Below are positions 1-8,800 of a stretch of 49,218 bases of DNA, piece by piece. A program made the translations under genes and the position numbers. The stretch is from Sulfurimonas sp. CG01_land_8_20_14_3_00_36_23. Its GTDB lineage: Bacteria > Campylobacterota > Campylobacteria > Campylobacterales > Sulfurimonadaceae. Positions within the stretch are counted from its first letter, which is position 1. Every line of letters begins with the position of its first letter. The stretch is from contig PETN01000019.1 in NCBI GenBank assembly GCA_002781365.1, positions 1-49,218 of the forward strand, written 5' to 3'. The notes under the pieces are model-generated. The model was not told where the DNA came from. It saw nothing but the letters and a program-made list of their open reading frames with translations, and ran no database searches.

Positions 1-72
1 TAAAAACTACTAACTTTTCAAACAAAGTTCTGTAAATGGACTTGTTCAGAGGGTTCAATTAATTATGAAACA

Positions 73-1269
73 TTGTTTCAAGAAGATATGGAAGAAGTAC
101 GACAAGCTTCTGATAGTATTGTGTCAATGCCTAAACTTCAAGATCAATGGTTCTCACTAGATGCACTCGATCAATACAATGTTTGTTTAATTGAAATATT
201 TCCTCCTTCTGTACCATATTTTAATGAAGAATTAAATAAGATGGCCTGTTTTCAATTGTATTCAGAAGAATTAAATGAATGCGGATTTAAAAAATTTGAA
301 AGTTATGAATTTCAAAATTATATTGCCACACTTGAGAAATTAATTACAAAAATTCGAGAAATAAATAGTGACATCAAAATTGTTTTAGTCAATGGAGAAC
401 TAATTACCAAGAATAAGAGTAATTTTATCGGTTCAAAAGAACTCAATGCGATTATTGAAGATCTGAAAAACTCCACTATTCTCTATGACAAAAATATTAA
501 ATTTTTAAATATGATTGACTTGTTGGAATGTAATAACACAATGAACTATGAAACGGGATTTCCTTATTTATATTTAAGAAGAATTCGCAATAGCGACGAA
601 ATAGTTGTTTCACGAGATTGTAAGCATGCTACAAAAGAGTTGAGATTAATGTTTTTACAAGAGATGTTTAACTTAGTTAATGAATTGGGATATGATTTAA
701 GGATTCAAATTGAAGAAGAGAAAAAGAGATACAAAAATTTAATTGCAGGGGCTACCTTTAGCGATAGAGCAAAGAATTTTGTCGAATATTCTTTAAGTAC
801 AAATTTTGCTTATTTGGATTTAACAAATCCGAGAGACTTTTCTACTTCAGTTTCCTATGCATTAGAAACAAAAGATTTATTGTTGATTGAGAATATCAAA
901 ACTTTTATACAAAACTTTAGTGACAAATATTTACTTGAGCCCTCAGACTTAAAATCTAAATTTTATTACATTAGAACTATCGCTGCGTTTGTTTATGATA
1001 CAAAAATTTGCTTAGTTGAAGATTTACACAAGATTTTTTTAAAGATATTATCGATGAGTGATTATGTATCAGGTGAGCTCGATAATTTTGCACTATTGTG
1101 GCTTGATGATTTAGCAACAATTTTATTAGCATCATTATCATCTTGTTCCGATAAAAATAAACAGGTTGCAGAACTTTTTGAGTTATTGCAAAATAGTAGA
1201 TATGTTCAAGATTATAGAGATTTAGATAAGTGCATTTTGAGATATGAAAAATTACAGTTGTTTAAATGA
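73..1269 (+). CDS. Unrecognised protein; 5' end uncertain or broken
   Basis: I do not recognise the family with confidence. The N-terminal half alternates strands and helices (residues about 30-160), including a stretch resembling the LxKLIxKIREINxDIKIVLV pattern of SGNH/GSCFA-type folds, but I see no catalytic signature. The C-terminal half is helical. The start is doubtful. The frame is open from base 4, directly after a TAA at 1-3, and bases 4-72 read as plausible protein (FCKWTCSEGS). The only starts are TTG at 73 and ATG at 88, neither with a good ribosome binding site. A second frame, possibly the end of another gene, stops at 33-35. The N-terminus may therefore be lost or frameshifted. 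It lies 23 bases upstream of the methyltransferase and is probably in the same operon. Confidence 0.6.
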   Translation: MFQEDMEEVRQASDSIVSMPKLQDQWFSLDALDQYNVCLIEIFPPSVPYFNEELNKMACFQLYSEELNECGFKKFESYEFQNYIATLEKLITKIREINSDIKIVLVNGELITKNKSNFIGSKELNAIIEDLKNSTILYDKNIKFLNMIDLLECNNTMNYETGFPYLYLRRIRNSDEIVVSRDCKHATKELRLMFLQEMFNLVNELGYDLRIQIEEEKKRYKNLIAGATFSDRAKNFVEYSLSTNFAYLDLTNPRDFSTSVSYALETKDLLLIENIKTFIQNFSDKYLLEPSDLKSKFYYIRTIAAFVYDTKICLVEDLHKIFLKILSMSDYVSGELDNFALLWLDDLATILLASLSSCSDKNKQVAELFELLQNSRYVQDYRDLDKCILRYEKLQLFK

Positions 1270-1292
1270 GCTGTATAGAACAAGGACTATAG

Positions 1293-1955
1293 ATGGGTAA
1301 GCTTTTAAATATTGTTACCAAACTTCATACAGCAACATCAAGAAAATATATAGATAGAATGGTTGATGACAAAATTAACTGTATGATAAAAGCAAAAGAG
1401 TATGGCTATGATTATTGGGATGGCGATAGAAAATATGGCTATGGCGGTTATAAATACGATGGCAGGCATAAAGCGGTTGCACTTGATTTAATCAAAGAGT
1501 ATGACCTTCAAGATGGCTGTAAAATACTTGATGTCGGTTGTGGCAAAGCATTTTTACTTTATGAATTAAAACAGTTACTTCCACATGCCAAGATTGTTGG
1601 ATTTGATTATTCCGAGTATGCGATAAAAAATGCAAAAGATGAGATAAAAGAGTTCCTTTTTAAACATAATGCTCAAGATGTTTATCCTTTTGAAAATAAT
1701 GCGTTTGATTTGGTTATCTCATTTACGACTTTACATAATTTGAAAATATACGATTTAAAGAGAGCGGTTCAAGAGATTGAGCGAGTCGGTAAAAATAAGT
1801 TTATTATGGTTGAAGCTTATCGAAATGAAGCGGAACTTTTTAACTTAGAGTGTTGGGCACTTACATGTGAAAGTTTTTTCAGACCTGATGAGTGGATATG
1901 GATGTATGAAGAGTGGGGTTATAAGGGTGATTATGAGTTTATATATTTTGAATAA
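1293..1955 (+). CDS. Class I SAM-dependent methyltransferase
   Basis: SAM-binding motif I (ILDVGCGK) is at residues 78-85, and the acidic end of strand 2 is in VGFDYSEYA. The N-terminal Tyr/Gly-rich segment (YDYWDGDRKYGYGGYKYDG, about residues 39-57) belongs, as I recall, to a methyltransferase family that travels with radical SAM and sugar-activation genes. The 220-residue length is normal. An AAGGA ribosome binding site precedes the ATG. Base use matches genes 12040-18647 rather than the AT-rich genes 3053-12043, so it probably belongs to the outer module. One exact copy of the GGCATGTGGAA motif lies inside it. The substrate is unknown; transfer to a sugar or lipid precursor is inferred from context. 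Confidence 0.85.
   Translation: MGKLLNIVTKLHTATSRKYIDRMVDDKINCMIKAKEYGYDYWDGDRKYGYGGYKYDGRHKAVALDLIKEYDLQDGCKILDVGCGKAFLLYELKQLLPHAKIVGFDYSEYAIKNAKDEIKEFLFKHNAQDVYPFENNAFDLVISFTTLHNLKIYDLKRAVQEIERVGKNKFIMVEAYRNEAELFNLECWALTCESFFRPDEWIWMYEEWGYKGDYEFIYFE
1579..1589 (-). repeat. GGCATGTGGAA dispersed motif, exact copy
   Basis: Exact 11-mer on the minus strand inside the methyltransferase, encoding PHA in the gene frame. It is the only exact copy in the first 18 kb. Confidence 0.9.
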
Positions 1956-1963
1956 GGAGAGTT

Positions 1964-3034
1964 ATGGCGAGTAAATATTCAAATCTTAAGATATTTCATT
2001 ATCAAGAGAAGCTTGACACCTTATCTAGAGATGTTTCTGAGATAAAAGCGCCGATTCATATCCGCATCAAACCTACAAATGTTTGTAATCACAACTGTTG
2101 GTATTGTGCTTATAAAGTAGATTATCTTCAACTTGGACAAGATATGGTTGAGCGAGATTATATTCCCCAAGTAAAGATGATGGAGATACTTCAAGATTGT
2201 CACGATATGGGAGTGAAAGCTATTACATTTAGCGGAGGCGGAGAACCTTTTACCTATAGATATTTCAACCAAACGATAAAAAAACTCATAGAGTATGGTA
2301 TCTCATTTGCAAGTTTGACAAATGGAAGTAAGCTTAACGGTGAAATAGCAGAACTTTTTGCACAGCATGCAACGTGGCTGAGAGTCTCCATAGATGGCTG
2401 GGATGATGAGAGTTATGCAAAAGCTAGAGATGTAAAAGTAGGAGAGTTTAGTAAAATCATACAAAATATGAAAAACTTTTCAGCGCTTGGTGGCAGATGT
2501 GCTTTAGGTGTAAGTTTTATTGTCGATAACAAAAACTACACACACACTTATGAATTTGTCAAACTTATCAAAGAGAGTGGAGCAAGTAGCATAAAAATAT
2601 CTCCTTGTGTTGTGAGTAACCATTCAAAAGAGAATGATGCATATCATAAAGCACTCTTTGATGTGATGCAAGAGCAGATAAAAAGAGCAAAAGCGGATCT
2701 TGAAGATAGCAGTTTTGAGATATACGACTCATATCACCTTTTTGGTGATGAGATGGATAAAAAGTATGAGTGGTGTCCATTTATGCAAGTATTGCCTGTA
2801 ATCGGTGCTGATTTAAATATCTATCCATGCCAAGATAAAGCGTACAACTTGGACAACGGTTTGGTTGGAACTATTAAAGATAAAAGTTTCAAAGATTTTT
2901 GGTTTAATGACAAAGAGAAGTTTTTTAAAATAAATCCGAGTTGTGATTGTCAAAATAGATGTGTGGCAGATGAAAAGAATAAGATGATTTTAGATTATTT
3001 GAATGTTGATAGTGAACATTTAGGGTTTGTATAA
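1964..3034 (+). CDS. Radical SAM/SPASM-type protein (outer-module paralogue 1)
   Basis: The CxxxCxxC cluster-binding triad is C41, C45 and C48 (VCNHNCWYC), followed by a GGGEPF motif typical of the radical SAM barrel. The C-terminal third (from about residue 270) carries further cysteines (WCPFMQVLP, YPCQD, CDCQNRC) that suggest a SPASM or twitch auxiliary Fe-S site. The N-terminus (KIFHYQEKLDTL) resembles the starts of the proteins at 12040 and 15413 (KLSYHPDRVAQW and KILWHQERLQEW), so the three are probably paralogues that share a substrate class. A TAAGGAG ribosome binding site precedes the ATG, and the gap to the upstream gene is 8 bases. The reaction is unknown; dehydration, epimerisation or C-C bond chemistry on a sugar would fit the neighbours. 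Confidence 0.88.
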   Translation: MASKYSNLKIFHYQEKLDTLSRDVSEIKAPIHIRIKPTNVCNHNCWYCAYKVDYLQLGQDMVERDYIPQVKMMEILQDCHDMGVKAITFSGGGEPFTYRYFNQTIKKLIEYGISFASLTNGSKLNGEIAELFAQHATWLRVSIDGWDDESYAKARDVKVGEFSKIIQNMKNFSALGGRCALGVSFIVDNKNYTHTYEFVKLIKESGASSIKISPCVVSNHSKENDAYHKALFDVMQEQIKRAKADLEDSSFEIYDSYHLFGDEMDKKYEWCPFMQVLPVIGADLNIYPCQDKAYNLDNGLVGTIKDKSFKDFWFNDKEKFFKINPSCDCQNRCVADEKNKMILDYLNVDSEHLGFV

Positions 3035-3052
3035 TAAATATAAGAGGTAAGA

Positions 3053-4000
3053 ATGAAATATAATGTAAATGAATATCCCAAGATGCTTCCAATTTGTATA
3101 GAAGAGGGATTTTGTAATTTAGCTTGCCCAAAATGTCCTGTACATGGGGATAACCCTAGACATAATGATATTGTCAAGGGCAGAATGTCTTTAGAAAATG
3201 CAGAAAAAATTTTTAATGAAGTAGAAGGGCATAATGTACTCGTAACACCTTCTGGAGTAACAGAGCCATTCGTACAAAATGATTTTTTTAAATATGTTGA
3301 TTTGTTAAATAAAAGAAATATCAGTATAACCATAAATTCAAATGGATTATTAATAGATGAGGAAATGGCAGAAAAAATTGTAAATGATTATAGTATCTCT
3401 TCCATATTTATTAGTGTAGATGCGATGACGAGTGAGACACTTTCAAAAGTACGAGATACTGTAAAATTAGAGAAAATTAATGATGCTGTTTTTTGTTTAC
3501 TTAAAGCGAGAGGTGAAAAAATAACTCCTCGTATTGGTGTCTCTTTTACAACAGAAGATGCTAATAAGATGGAAAAAGATAGTTTCATTAAATATTGGAT
3601 TCAGTATGTAGATGCTATCAGGGTTAATGAATTATATCAGTATGGTGATGAAAAAACTATACAAGGCGATAGACCACCGTGTCCAGTGTTGTATGATACC
3701 CTTTTTATAGGGATAAATGGAAATGCGAGAATATGCTGTTTGGATGTATTTGATAAGACTTCGGTTGGAAATGTTTTAGAGACAAGCGTTAGAGAAGTGT
3801 GGAATGGGGAAAAAATGAATCAAGTGAGAAAGTTTCATGAAATAGGAGAATTTGATAAAGTTGATTTATGTAAAAATTGTCAAGATTGGTCCAGATACAT
3901 TTTTAATGAAGAATACGAAAAGGATGGTTTACTAATTAGAAAATCAAAATTATTAACTTATTACAATAGGTTAGACAGAATGAAAAATTGGAGGATGTAG
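3053..4000 (+). CDS. Radical SAM/SPASM domain protein
   Basis: CxxxCxxC lies at C21, C25 and C28 (FCNLACPKCP), close to the N-terminus. The C-terminal region has the SPASM pattern: CP at about residue 204, ARICCLD, SVREVWNGEKM and CKNCQDW. Such proteins use an auxiliary cluster to modify peptides or small molecules. This type resembles the protein at 9951 more than the 1964/12040/15413 trio. AT-rich codon use starts here, which suggests it begins the inserted cassette. A TAAGAGGTAAGA ribosome binding site region precedes the ATG. Product and substrate are unknown. Confidence 0.85.
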   Translation: MKYNVNEYPKMLPICIEEGFCNLACPKCPVHGDNPRHNDIVKGRMSLENAEKIFNEVEGHNVLVTPSGVTEPFVQNDFFKYVDLLNKRNISITINSNGLLIDEEMAEKIVNDYSISSIFISVDAMTSETLSKVRDTVKLEKINDAVFCLLKARGEKITPRIGVSFTTEDANKMEKDSFIKYWIQYVDAIRVNELYQYGDEKTIQGDRPPCPVLYDTLFIGINGNARICCLDVFDKTSVGNVLETSVREVWNGEKMNQVRKFHEIGEFDKVDLCKNCQDWSRYIFNEEYEKDGLLIRKSKLLTYYNRLDRMKNWRM

Positions 4001-4004
4001 AATA

Positions 4005-6032
4005 TTGAAATCTAAGATTAATTGTTTTATGGCTGATTTGACACACACAAAGCAAGGAGTTCAGGCAAAATGTTTTCCACTTGGAGTAGGGTTAGTTGCT
4101 GAATATATAAAACAAGAATTAGGTAACATTTTAAATGTAGAGATATTTAAGTATCCAAGTGATTTAGAAGAAAAGTGTATTCAATATAAGCCTGAAATTT
4201 TAGCCCTATCTAGTTATGCATGGAATCATGAATTAGCAAATAATTTTGCTAAAGCGTATAAATCATATAACCCGGAAGCTATTATTATATTTGGTGGACC
4301 AAATTTTCATCATGTTGATGATGAAAGAAAAAAATTTCTTTTGCGCTATGATGTGATAGATTTTTTCATATTTGGTGAAGGAGAGATAGCTGTTGTAAAT
4401 CTTTTACATGAACTTATCTTAAATAATTATGATGTTAATAAAGTGAAAAATAGTCATAAATACATTAATAATTGCTCTTACATTAGTAATAATATAATTT
4501 ACAGCGGTAATAATATTAGGATAAAAAAGATTAAAGAAATGCCATCCCCTTATTTGAGTGGTACTTTTGATAAATTTTTTAAAAATGATTTAATACCTCT
4601 TTACGAAACTACAAGAGGTTGTCCATTTTCTTGTACATTTTGTTCCGATGGTGCAAGTATTAAAAATAAAATATATAGACATACTCAAGAAGTTATTAAT
4701 GAAACTTTGGAATATATAGCAAATAAAAAAGAATATATAGATAGTTTGATTTTAGCAGATTTAAATTTTGGTATGTATAATGAAGATATAAGCACTTGTG
4801 AAAAAATAGCAGAAACTAAACAAAAATATGGTTATCCTGTGTTTTTTTCAGCTTCTGCAGGCAAAAGTAAATTTGAAAATATTTTAAAATCTGTAAAAAT
4901 TTTAGATGGTAGTTGGTTTGTAGGTGCAAGTGTTCAGTCAACCGATATTGATGTTTTAAAAAATATTAAGAGAAAAAATTTACCATATGATAAAATGATT
5001 GAATTAGCAAATAGCACAAAAGATAAAGGATCCGTATCCTATACAGAGATTATTTTAGCGTTACCTGATGATTCTAAAATAAAGCATTTTAAATCTTTAA
5101 AGACAAGTATAGATGCAGGATTAAATTCTATAAAAATGTTTCAATTGATGCTTTTGACTGGCACTGAAATGAGTGGTCAGGAAAGTATAGACAAATATGG
5201 TATGTCTGTGAAGTTTAGAGTTATGCCTGGAGCAGCAGGTGAATATACATTTTTTGAAAAAAAATATTGTATTGCAGAATTTGAACAGATAGTTGTATCA
5301 AATAATACATTAAGTTATGAAGACTATATAGAATGTCGTTTGATGGATTTAATTGTAGAAATATTTATTAATAATGCAACATTTTATGAGTTGTTTATCG
5401 TGCTAGATAAATATAATATAAGTAAGTTTGATACACTAAAATATATAAAAGACAATGATAACTTGTACACAAAAAAAGTTAAAGATATATTTAATAGTTT
5501 TAAAAAAGATACGCAGCAAGATTTATTTGATACTTATGATGAAATATTATCATTTATTCAAATGAAAGATATTATAGAAAAACACATTACAGGGGAATTG
5601 GGAAATAATGAAATATTAGATCACAAAGCATTAAGCTTTATAGAATATGAAGAGTTTATCGATTTATTGTATAGAGCTATTGTATGTATGTTAAAAGAGC
5701 ACAATGGGTATAATATCGATATAGATAAAGTTCTTATCCAATTAAAAGATTTTATAGTAACTAAAAATAGTAGTTTACATAATTATGATTTAATTGAACA
5801 AAGAGTATATAATTATGACTTTTCTAATATTAGAACTAAAAGTTTTGATGATATAGTAAATAGTAAGAATGAAGGAATGGAATATGAGTTTTATCATACA
5901 AATGAGCAAAAAGCAATTATAAAAAATATATATAGTTCATATGCAGGCAATACAATTGCCGGATTAGGTAGATTAATACAAAAATCTAATATGAATATAA
6001 TGTATAGAAACTTTAAGATAAAAGATACATAA
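4005..6032 (+). CDS. B12-binding-domain radical SAM protein
   Basis: This 675-residue protein has an N-terminal cobalamin-binding-like Rossmann region (about 1-140; PEILALSSYAWN, AIIIFGGPNF, DFFIFGEGEIAV). The radical SAM barrel follows, with C206, C210 and C213 (GCPFSCTFC). The C-terminal extension of some 250 residues is helical and unassigned. The DxHxxG motif that supplies the lower cobalt ligand in many B12 proteins is not visible, as in part of this family. The start chosen is TTG, because GGAGG lies 10 bases upstream inside the end of the previous gene. An ATG at 4029 is the alternative. Very AT-rich. Typical chemistry of the class is methylation or rearrangement at unactivated carbon. 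Confidence 0.85.
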   Translation: MKSKINCFMADLTHTKQGVQAKCFPLGVGLVAEYIKQELGNILNVEIFKYPSDLEEKCIQYKPEILALSSYAWNHELANNFAKAYKSYNPEAIIIFGGPNFHHVDDERKKFLLRYDVIDFFIFGEGEIAVVNLLHELILNNYDVNKVKNSHKYINNCSYISNNIIYSGNNIRIKKIKEMPSPYLSGTFDKFFKNDLIPLYETTRGCPFSCTFCSDGASIKNKIYRHTQEVINETLEYIANKKEYIDSLILADLNFGMYNEDISTCEKIAETKQKYGYPVFFSASAGKSKFENILKSVKILDGSWFVGASVQSTDIDVLKNIKRKNLPYDKMIELANSTKDKGSVSYTEIILALPDDSKIKHFKSLKTSIDAGLNSIKMFQLMLLTGTEMSGQESIDKYGMSVKFRVMPGAAGEYTFFEKKYCIAEFEQIVVSNNTLSYEDYIECRLMDLIVEIFINNATFYELFIVLDKYNISKFDTLKYIKDNDNLYTKKVKDIFNSFKKDTQQDLFDTYDEILSFIQMKDIIEKHITGELGNNEILDHKALSFIEYEEFIDLLYRAIVCMLKEHNGYNIDIDKVLIQLKDFIVTKNSSLHNYDLIEQRVYNYDFSNIRTKSFDDIVNSKNEGMEYEFYHTNEQKAIIKNIYSSYAGNTIAGLGRLIQKSNMNIMYRNFKIKDT

Positions 6033-6033
6033 A

Positions 6034-6765
6034 ATGCAAGAAAAATATGTTTTAATTACTGCCTCCAGTTCTGGATTAGGACTTGAAATAGCAAAGCAAC
6101 TTTCATCTGATGGATACAGTATAATATTAACATCAAGACATAAACAGAAGTTAGAAGAGTCAGCAAAACTACTGAATAATAAGTTAAAAAATATAATAGT
6201 TAAAATAGATTTTAGTAAAGATGATATTAATAGGGTGCTAATAGAAAAAATAAAAAATTTAAATATTGTAGCCATAATACATAATTTCGGCTTAAGCTTA
6301 GAAAATGATAAACATCCCATAGATTTAGATATTCTAGATAAGAGTATATATAATAATTTTATAGTTTCTTTGAAAATCAATAACTATTTTTTTGATAAAT
6401 TATCTGGTGAACCAAGTAAAATAATATATATTGGTTCAACTGCTAGTTTGCATGCCAAAGCTTCACCATCATACACATTAAGTAAAAGTTTGATTAATAC
6501 TTATGTAAAAAATTCATCCCAATTTTATGTGGAAAAGAATATATCAGTTTTTGCAATATTGCCAGGTATTTTAGGGCATGATGGTAGTGAATGGGATAAA
6601 AAAAAGATTATAGATAGAGAAAAATATCTAAGTACACAAAAATCTCAGCCATTAAAGAGATTTACTATGCCAAAGGAAATTAGTAAGTATATTAGCGCTC
6701 TTCTTAGTGTTAATAATCTTCTTGTAAGCGGAAGTGTTATAAAACTTGATGTAAATGACTATTAA
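6034..6765 (+). CDS. Short-chain dehydrogenase/reductase (SDR)
   Basis: A classical SDR of 243 residues. The nucleotide-binding motif TASSSGLG is at residues 9-16, the catalytic Ser is in GSTAS, and the YxxxK pair is in YTLSK. It begins one base after the stop of the B12 radical SAM gene, so translation is probably coupled. It probably oxidises or reduces a ketone or alcohol on the product of the neighbouring enzymes. A second SDR lies at 8017, with a C-methyltransferase-like gene between them. Substrate and cofactor preference cannot be read from the sequence. Confidence 0.88.
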   Translation: MQEKYVLITASSSGLGLEIAKQLSSDGYSIILTSRHKQKLEESAKLLNNKLKNIIVKIDFSKDDINRVLIEKIKNLNIVAIIHNFGLSLENDKHPIDLDILDKSIYNNFIVSLKINNYFFDKLSGEPSKIIYIGSTASLHAKASPSYTLSKSLINTYVKNSSQFYVEKNISVFAILPGILGHDGSEWDKKKIIDREKYLSTQKSQPLKRFTMPKEISKYISALLSVNNLLVSGSVIKLDVNDY

Positions 6766-6773
6766 TTGGAAAT

Positions 6774-8015
6774 ATGATGAAAAATTATAAAAATGACAAG
6801 TGTAGAATATGTGCTAGTAAGGAATTAGAAGAGGTTTTATTTTTAAATCCATCACCCTTAGCAGATAACTATGTCTCAAAAAGTCAGTTGTCTGACAAGC
6901 AAGAACTTTTTGATATGAATGTTTCATTATGTAAACAGTGTGGATTGGTTCAGCTATTAACAGTGGTAGAGCCTGAGGACATATACATTGACTATTTGTA
7001 TAAAACGACTACTTCTGTTGGATTACCGCAACATTTTGTTGATTCTGCATTAAACATTATTAAAAAATATAATATAGAGAAGCATAGTTTTATTGTTGAT
7101 ATTGGGAGTAATATTGGAAGTTTACTTCATGGATACAAAAACTTTGGCATGAAAGTTTTGGGGATAGATCCAGCAAAAGATATTGCTAAAGAAGCGACTA
7201 CTAACGGTATTGAAACACTGCCTATATTTTTTACATCGCTAACTGCTCAATCTATTGTAGAAAAATATGGAAAAGCAAAAGTTATAAATTCTAATAATAT
7301 GATGGCAAATATTGATAAAATAAATGACTTAGTAATAGGTATTAAAGTTTTACTTGCTGAGGATGGTGTTTTTGTCATGGAAACATCTTATTTACTGCAT
7401 CTGATTAATAATATGGTATTTGACACTATTTATCATGAACATTTATCCTATTTTGGATTAAAACCTTTGCAATATTTGTTTGAGGAAAATGGATTGAGAG
7501 TGGTTGATGCTGAGATTGTAGACACTAAAGGTGGTTCTTTAAAATGCTATATAGAACATGATAAAAACCAAAAAATAAGTCAAAATGTGTTCGATATTAT
7601 AGAAAATGAAACATTACAAAAACTCTATGAAAAAAAAATATATCAAGAATATCAAAATAAAATATCTAAGCAAAAAGAATTATTAGTTGATTCTTTGCAA
7701 ACTATTAAAAAGTATGGGAAAAAAGTTTTTGGATATGGTGCTTCAAATACAACTACAACGCTACTGCATCATTTTGAAATAGCTAAGTATTTTGAGTATA
7801 TTGTTGATGACAATGATATAAAAATTGGAAGATTTTGTCCAAATAATCATCTGCCAGTAGTAAGTTCCAATGTAATATATGAAAGAAAACCTGATTACAT
7901 AGTGATTTTTGCTTGGCGATTTGCGGATGTTATAATAAAAAAACATCAAAATTTTTTAGATAATGGTGGCAAGTTTATAATACCGTTACCAAAATATCAA
8001 GAAATAAGTTGTTAA
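6774..8015 (+). CDS. Sugar C-methyltransferase-like protein (zinc-binding N-terminus)
   Basis: The 413-residue layout matches the Methyltransf_13/Methyltransf_23/Methyltransf_14 family, which includes C-methyltransferases acting on nucleotide-linked keto-sugars (TylC3/NovU-like). The N-terminal paired cysteines (CRICAS and CKQCG) form the zinc site. The SAM motif is FIVDIGSNIGSLL, followed by GIDPAKDIAKEA. The C-terminal lobe includes FGYGASNTTTTLL, typical of the family. Lying between two SDRs, it suggests a C-methyl-branched, then reduced, sugar. Two adjacent ATG codons (6774 and 6777) can serve as the start. The assignment to a sugar substrate is inference. Confidence 0.82.
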   Translation: MMKNYKNDKCRICASKELEEVLFLNPSPLADNYVSKSQLSDKQELFDMNVSLCKQCGLVQLLTVVEPEDIYIDYLYKTTTSVGLPQHFVDSALNIIKKYNIEKHSFIVDIGSNIGSLLHGYKNFGMKVLGIDPAKDIAKEATTNGIETLPIFFTSLTAQSIVEKYGKAKVINSNNMMANIDKINDLVIGIKVLLAEDGVFVMETSYLLHLINNMVFDTIYHEHLSYFGLKPLQYLFEENGLRVVDAEIVDTKGGSLKCYIEHDKNQKISQNVFDIIENETLQKLYEKKIYQEYQNKISKQKELLVDSLQTIKKYGKKVFGYGASNTTTTLLHHFEIAKYFEYIVDDNDIKIGRFCPNNHLPVVSSNVIYERKPDYIVIFAWRFADVIIKKHQNFLDNGGKFIIPLPKYQEISC

Positions 8016-8016
8016 T

Positions 8017-8781
8017 ATGAAATATTTTGTAGTTATTGGAGGTAGTAAAGGGATAGGTCGTGAATTAATTAAAAAGTTAATTAAAGATCAAAAGAATATG
8101 GTTTTATTGGTTTCAAGGCAAAATATAGATATAGATTCATCTAATATAATTCATTTTAAAACCAATTTACTAAATGAAGAAGATATTCAAAATACATTAG
8201 TATCAATAAAAAAGATATCTCCTAAAATTGATAGTTTATTTTTCAGTCAAAAATATCGATTAATTGATAAAAGTGCATATAAACTAACAGAAGATTTGAT
8301 GGTAAATGTAGCGGCAACAAAAATATTTATTGAATATTTTAAAGATAAATTTTATAAAAATGGATTAAAAAGTATAGTTATTATTGGCTCAATTGCCTCT
8401 AAGTTTGTTGCTACAGAGCAGCCTGTTGATTATCATATTTCAAAGAGTGCATTAGTTGGTTTAGTTAATTATTATGCAGTCGCTTTAGGAGAGAATAAAA
8501 TCAGAGTAAATATGATTTCCCCAAGTACTGTAATTAAAGATGAAAATAAACTTTTTTATAAGACGAATAAAGAGTTGTATAATCTTTATCGTTCAATTAG
8601 TCCATCGAAATCTGTACTCAAATCATCTAATGTTGTGGATTTAGCCAAATATTTATTATTTAAAAAATCTAAATTTATAACAGGTCAAAATATCATAATT
8701 GATGGTGGAATATCGTTACAATGGCAAGAATCGATTGGAAGAAAGCTTGTAAATCTTGATAATTTAAAATTAATACAATAA
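8017..8781 (+). CDS. Short-chain dehydrogenase/reductase (SDR)
   Basis: 254 residues with GGSKGIG near the N-terminus (about 8-14), catalytic Ser in IGSIASK, YxxxK in YHISK, and the C-terminal TGQNIIIDGG typical of classical SDRs such as FabG-like oxidoreductases. It starts one base after the methyltransferase stop. Together with the SDR at 6034 it could perform the redox steps before and after C-methylation. It is AT-rich like the rest of the 3053-12043 block. Confidence 0.88.
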   Translation: MKYFVVIGGSKGIGRELIKKLIKDQKNMVLLVSRQNIDIDSSNIIHFKTNLLNEEDIQNTLVSIKKISPKIDSLFFSQKYRLIDKSAYKLTEDLMVNVAATKIFIEYFKDKFYKNGLKSIVIIGSIASKFVATEQPVDYHISKSALVGLVNYYAVALGENKIRVNMISPSTVIKDENKLFYKTNKELYNLYRSISPSKSVLKSSNVVDLAKYLLFKKSKFITGQNIIIDGGISLQWQESIGRKLVNLDNLKLIQ

Positions 8782-8800
8782 GTTCATAATGGAAGGGAAA

